Shown here: piece after piece, positions 61,712-64,000 of the stretch | How positions within the stretch are numbered: the stretch's first letter is position 1 | How the letters are laid out: each line of letters starts with the position of its first letter | Assembly: GCA_964563165.1 (NCBI GenBank) | Contig: CAZLWA010000028.1 | Span: 46,905-110,904 of the forward strand | Source of the DNA: CAZLWA01 sp964563165 | GTDB lineage: Bacteria > CLD3 > SB21 | Direction of reading: 5' to 3' | Length of the DNA: 64,000 nucleotides | The notes under the pieces: generated by a model | Database searches by the model: none | What the model saw: only the letters and a program-made list of their open reading frames with translations | Told to the model about the DNA's origin: nothing | Made by a program: the position numbers and the translations under genes

Positions 61712-62359
61712 ATGAGATTTTTTTTCATTTTAATTGCCGCGGCTTTGCTCCCCGCATTTCTACATGCGCAAATTCCGAAAAAAATGAATGTGGCCGTTCT
61801 GGAATTCCAGCGGACAGGCAGCGTAACGCAGGACGATGCGCTCACGCTGACCAACCGCTTTCGCGGTATATTGGTCGAGACGAATGCATTTGAAGTTGTC
61901 GAGCGTGAAAAAATGAAGGACATTTTGAAAGAGCAGGATTTTGTGTTATCCGATGCGTGCAATAATACGGAGTGCGCCGTTCAAGTCGGCCAGCTGCTGG
62001 GCGTCGAAGCGATGATCGCAGGGGACATTGGGAAGGTAGGCCTAACGTACACGATCGACCTCAGATTGATAGACGTCAGGACCGGGTCCATCATACAAGC
62101 CAAGAGGCAGGACCATAAAGGCGAGATCGACGGCTTGCTGGATGTCATGTCGGTCATTGCTCAGGGATTTGCGGCTGCACAGAAACAAAATGACGAAGAG
62201 GCATTAAAACTCTCTCAGAAAAAAATAAATAAATTATGGTTCATCGCGGGCGGCGCGGTTCTCGTAGGCGGAGCGTATTTGATCCTGGGCAAAAAATCAT
62301 CCGCGAATGGAATCGCCGGCACGGGACTCTATGGCGCATCATTTCCGGCGGATCCGTGA
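61712..62359 (+). CDS. CsgG-like outer-membrane/periplasmic protein
   Basis: 215 aa. A signal peptide (MRFFFILIAAALLPAFLHAQ) precedes a CsgG/FlgO-type domain (about 25-150): NVAVLEFQRTGSVTQDDALT, FEVVEREKMKDILKEQDF, CAVQVGQLLGVEAMIAGDIG and TYTIDLRLIDVRTGSII. The region near residue 170-200 includes one membrane-like helix. CsgG proteins form export channels or bind surface layer components; here the helix means a membrane anchor. GGAGG precedes the ATG. No curli genes are nearby, so the name is only a family label. Confidence 0.82.
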   Translation: MRFFFILIAAALLPAFLHAQIPKKMNVAVLEFQRTGSVTQDDALTLTNRFRGILVETNAFEVVEREKMKDILKEQDFVLSDACNNTECAVQVGQLLGVEAMIAGDIGKVGLTYTIDLRLIDVRTGSIIQAKRQDHKGEIDGLLDVMSVIAQGFAAAQKQNDEEALKLSQKKINKLWFIAGGAVLVGGAYLILGKKSSANGIAGTGLYGASFPADP

Positions 62360-62363
62360 ATTA

Positions 62364-62394
62364 AACCTTGAAGGTCCTTCAGACCTTCAAGGTT
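62364..62394. repeat. REP palindrome 1 (13-5-13) just upstream of the RAYT gene
   Basis: AACCTTGAAGGTC and GACCTTCAAGGTT arms with loop CTTCA, 15 bp before the RAYT start codon. Confidence 0.92.
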
Positions 62395-62409
62395 CATGAA
62401 TTGCTGAAA

Positions 62410-62970
62410 ATGGAAAAGACGAAAAATTATTATAAAAACACTTACCATCATGTTTACAATCGCGGAGTAGGCCGCCACACAATTTTCTTTGACGATAAAG
62501 ACTATCTTTATTTTCTGAAAAGGACCGAATTTTACAAGGATAAATATCAAATATCTGTGCTAGGCTACTGCCTGATGCCCAATCATTTTCACTTGTTTGT
62601 TCAGCAATTGACGGCTGATTTTACCATAGGGAAATTTATTGGCGACTTAACCAATTCCTACACGAAGGCAACGAACAAAAAATATGGTAGAGACGGTGTG
62701 TTATTGCAGGGACCGACAAAAAATAAACTTATCGAAGATCAGAATTATTTTATATGGTTGATCAAATATATTTTAATGAATCCCGTCAAGGCGAAGCTTG
62801 TTAAAAGGCCGGAGGAGTGGACCTACTCATGTGCCTTGGACTATTTCGGATTGAGAAACGGAACTTTGACGGATAAATCGATTATTCTTTCGCAATTCAA
62901 GTCGGTAAGCGAGTTCCGGTCTTTCATTGAAGACCGCGCAGATACTTTTGATTATGAGGTTTTGTTTTAG
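62410..62970 (+). CDS. REP-associated tyrosine transposase (RAYT), apparently intact
   Basis: 186 aa from ATG 62410. The product has the Y1 transposase plan: NTYHHVYNRGVGRHTIFFDD at the start, HUH motif CLMPNHFHLFV (about residues 57-67), a Tyr in DLTNSYTKATNKKYG, and the C-terminus YFGLRNGTLTDKSIIL. RAYTs are believed to mobilise REP palindromes via single-stranded DNA cutting. Here the gene is flanked by palindromes of one type: one at 62364 ahead of it and two after it. Two decayed copies of its 3' end lie within 1 kb downstream. The catalytic residues are present. Confidence 0.9.
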   Translation: MEKTKNYYKNTYHHVYNRGVGRHTIFFDDKDYLYFLKRTEFYKDKYQISVLGYCLMPNHFHLFVQQLTADFTIGKFIGDLTNSYTKATNKKYGRDGVLLQGPTKNKLIEDQNYFIWLIKYILMNPVKAKLVKRPEEWTYSCALDYFGLRNGTLTDKSIILSQFKSVSEFRSFIEDRADTFDYEVLF

Positions 62971-62979
62971 GTTACTGAA

Positions 62980-63010
62980 AACCCTCCGCGTTTGAAGAAC
63001 GTGGAAGGTT
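62980..63010. repeat. REP palindrome 2 (13-5-13, imperfect)
   Basis: Arms AACCCTCCGCGTT and AACGTGGAAGGTT pair at 11 of 13 positions; loop TGAAG. Begins 9 bp after the RAYT stop. Confidence 0.8.
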
Positions 63011-63029
63011 CATAAATCGTTAATAACCG

Positions 63030-63060
63030 AACCTTCAGGGTTTAAAGAACCCTGAAGGTT
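63030..63060. repeat. REP palindrome 3 (13-5-13)
   Basis: Arms AACCTTCAGGGTT and AACCCTGAAGGTT, loop TAAAG, perfect pairing. Confidence 0.92.
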
Positions 63061-63061
63061 T

Positions 63062-63265
63062 CCCGGACATTGCTCTGAACTTAAGCTGGCCGTCGAAATA
63101 GACGGACCGCATCATTTTGATGCCGGTATCCGATATGATTCAAAAAGGCAGAGTCTTATCGAAGGCTATGGAATTCGGTTTCTTCGGTTCACAGATGATG
63201 AAGTGCAAATTAATGCGGATAAGGTTGTGCAAAAGATCGCTGATGAGATCCGAAAGTTAATTTAG
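63062..63265 (+). pseudogene. DUF559 endonuclease-like domain, 5' truncated
   Basis: One frame reads ELKLAVEIDGPHHFDAGI, RYDSKRQSLIEGYGIRFLRF and TDDEVQINADKVVQKI, then stops at 63265. This is the C-terminal half of a DUF559 domain (Vsr-like endonuclease fold, with the EIDGxxH core). The N-terminal part and any start codon are missing; REP palindrome 3 lies directly at the break. Confidence 0.8.
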
Positions 63266-63266
63266 A

Positions 63267-63320
63267 AACCACCCCCCGACCCCCTCCTTGCTTGCAAGGA
63301 GGGGGACCAAGGGGGTGGTT
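63267..63320. repeat. GC-rich palindromic repeat, copy 2
   Basis: AACCACCCCCCGACCCCCTC... pairs with ...GAGGGGGACCAAGGGGGTGGTT around a CTTGC loop. Resembles 11747-11797. Confidence 0.85.
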
Positions 63321-63334
63321 GGGCATGTTCGCAG

Positions 63335-63466
63335 GATCATTTCGGATTAAGGAACGGAACTCTGCCGGATAAATCGGTTGTTCTTTCGCAATTCAAGTCG
63401 GTAAGCGAGTTCCGGTCGTTCATTGAGGATGGCACGGACGGCTTTGATTATGAAGTTTTGTTCTAA
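63335..63466 (+). pseudogene. Decayed RAYT 3' end, copy 1
   Basis: Reads DHFGLRNGTLPDKSVVLS to EVLF-stop in one frame, the last 43 residues of the RAYT at 62410. It is followed by the same TGAGAAACGTAACC and palindrome as in the other fragment. No start codon belongs to it. Confidence 0.85.
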
Positions 63467-63480
63467 TGAGAAACGTAACC

Positions 63481-63511
63481 AACCCTCAAGGTTCTCCAAA
63501 CCTTGAGGGTT
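63481..63511. repeat. REP palindrome 4 (13-5-13)
   Basis: AACCCTCAAGGTT, loop CTCCA, AACCTTGAGGGTT. Identical copy at 63921-63951. Confidence 0.93.
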
Positions 63512-63579
63512 GGTAAATGTCGTATTTCGCTAAGAAACAAATATCTTAAATAATTCTCTGTGAACCAAATCTTGTTTAG

Positions 63580-63610
63580 GACCTTGAAGGTTTTAAGAAC
63601 CTTCAAGGTC
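63580..63610. repeat. REP palindrome 5 (13-5-13)
   Basis: GACCTTGAAGGTT, loop TTAAG, AACCTTCAAGGTC. Confidence 0.92.
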
Positions 63611-63627
63611 TTTCGAGAAAGAGAACT

Positions 63628-63906
63628 ATGAAACGAATCATTTTACAGATTTGACTGATCGGATTGATCACGTTTTCAATTGTCCATGGACAAGTTCCTA
63701 CGATAACGTCTTTCTCTCCAACCTCCGGTCCCATCGGCAGTAGGCCGGAGAAGTGGACGTACTCATGTGCCCCGGATTATTTCGGACTAAGACTCGGAAC
63801 CCTGCCGGATAAATCGGTTGTTCTTTCGCAATTCAGATCGGTAAGCGAGTTCCGGTCGTTCATTGAAGACCGCGTGGATAATTTTGATTATGAGGTTTTG
63901 TTTTAA
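63628..63906 (+). pseudogene. Truncated IPT/TIG-type exported protein fused in frame to a decayed RAYT 3' end
   Basis: ATG 63628 opens MKRIILQI, then an in-frame TGA at 63652-63654, then LIGLITFSIVHGQVPTITSF (signal peptide and start of an IPT/TIG domain, FSPTSGPIGS). At 63742 this joins RPEKWTYSCAPDYFGL, the RAYT 3' end, which continues to EVLF-stop at 63906. The host gene was cut after about 35 residues by the RAYT fragment. GAGAAAGAGAACT precedes the ATG. Confidence 0.75.
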
Positions 63907-63920
63907 TGAGAAACGTAACC

Positions 63921-63951
63921 AACCCTCAAGGTTCTCCAAACCTTGAGGGTT
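63921..63951. repeat. REP palindrome 6 (13-5-13), identical to palindrome 4
   Basis: AACCCTCAAGGTT-CTCCA-AACCTTGAGGGTT, with matching flanks TGAGAAACGTAACC and GTAAATGT. Confidence 0.93.
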
Positions 63952-64000
63952 CGTAAATGTTGTATTTCGCTGATGAACAAATATTCTTAAATAATTCTCT

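Overview
The window is a chromosome segment of a Gram-negative bacterium, roughly 48% GC by eye. Evidence for an outer membrane comes from an RND pump with its adaptor, several lipoproteins, a CsgG-like protein and a LytR_C protein. Gene style suggests the FCB superphylum (Ignavibacteria/Calditrichota/KSB1-like): an E1 alpha-beta fusion, an L33 / zinc-ribbon / Trm112 string, a DUF2339-DUF3999 pair, many short intergenic repeat words and RAYT-type transposases. This placement is an inference from gene content only. A heme A synthase suggests aerobic respiration.

Layout. 1-11.2 kb (mostly minus): CPBP protease (cut by the window edge), TSUP permease + DUF985 cupin, a nucleotidyltransferase with a tiny basic partner, FabI, an RND efflux pair, an RsmF-like rRNA methylase, DUF2461 and CtaA; then tRNA-Ala(CGC). 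11.8-20 kb: GNAT, then plus-strand rpmG, a zinc ribbon, Trm112, CdsA, an oligopeptide-binding lipoprotein with a lone DppB permease, a LytR_C protein and an MsbA-like ABC exporter. 20.3-37 kb: a RAYT-like transposase carrying an in-frame palindrome and a tandem repeat, a histidine kinase, two microcompartment shell genes (one with an A10 frameshift joining a 77-residue extension), Kup, DUF3999/DUF2339, an amidohydrolase, two thioredoxin-like exported proteins, an amino-acid permease and an Ig-domain/NaPi/PhoU fusion. 37-54 kb (plus): M23 and M28 peptidases, RarA, dUTPase, two small Cys-rich secreted proteins, LipB, a TPR protein, a divergent pair of paralogous exported proteins bracketed by two tiny membrane proteins, a CitM/NhaD-like transporter, the fused 2-oxoacid dehydrogenase E1, a NatAB-like ABC exporter and PurH. 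54-60 kb: the rod-shape cluster mreB-mreC-mreD-mrdA-rodA. 60-64 kb: a HAD phosphatase, a lipoprotein, a CsgG-like protein, and a REP/RAYT zone with one intact RAYT, two decayed RAYT 3' ends and six palindromes.

Most genes are housekeeping. The unusual material is (i) the REP/RAYT zone, where all six palindromes have the same 13-5-13 geometry; (ii) the A10 frameshift that would give a BMC shell protein an optional C-terminal extension; (iii) several intergenic repeat families that have become functional or coding sequence (signal peptides, a terminator, a repeat insert inside a transposase); and (iv) a compact group of unknown tiny or exported proteins at 44.3-45.7 kb. No CRISPR array, integrase or prophage was seen.
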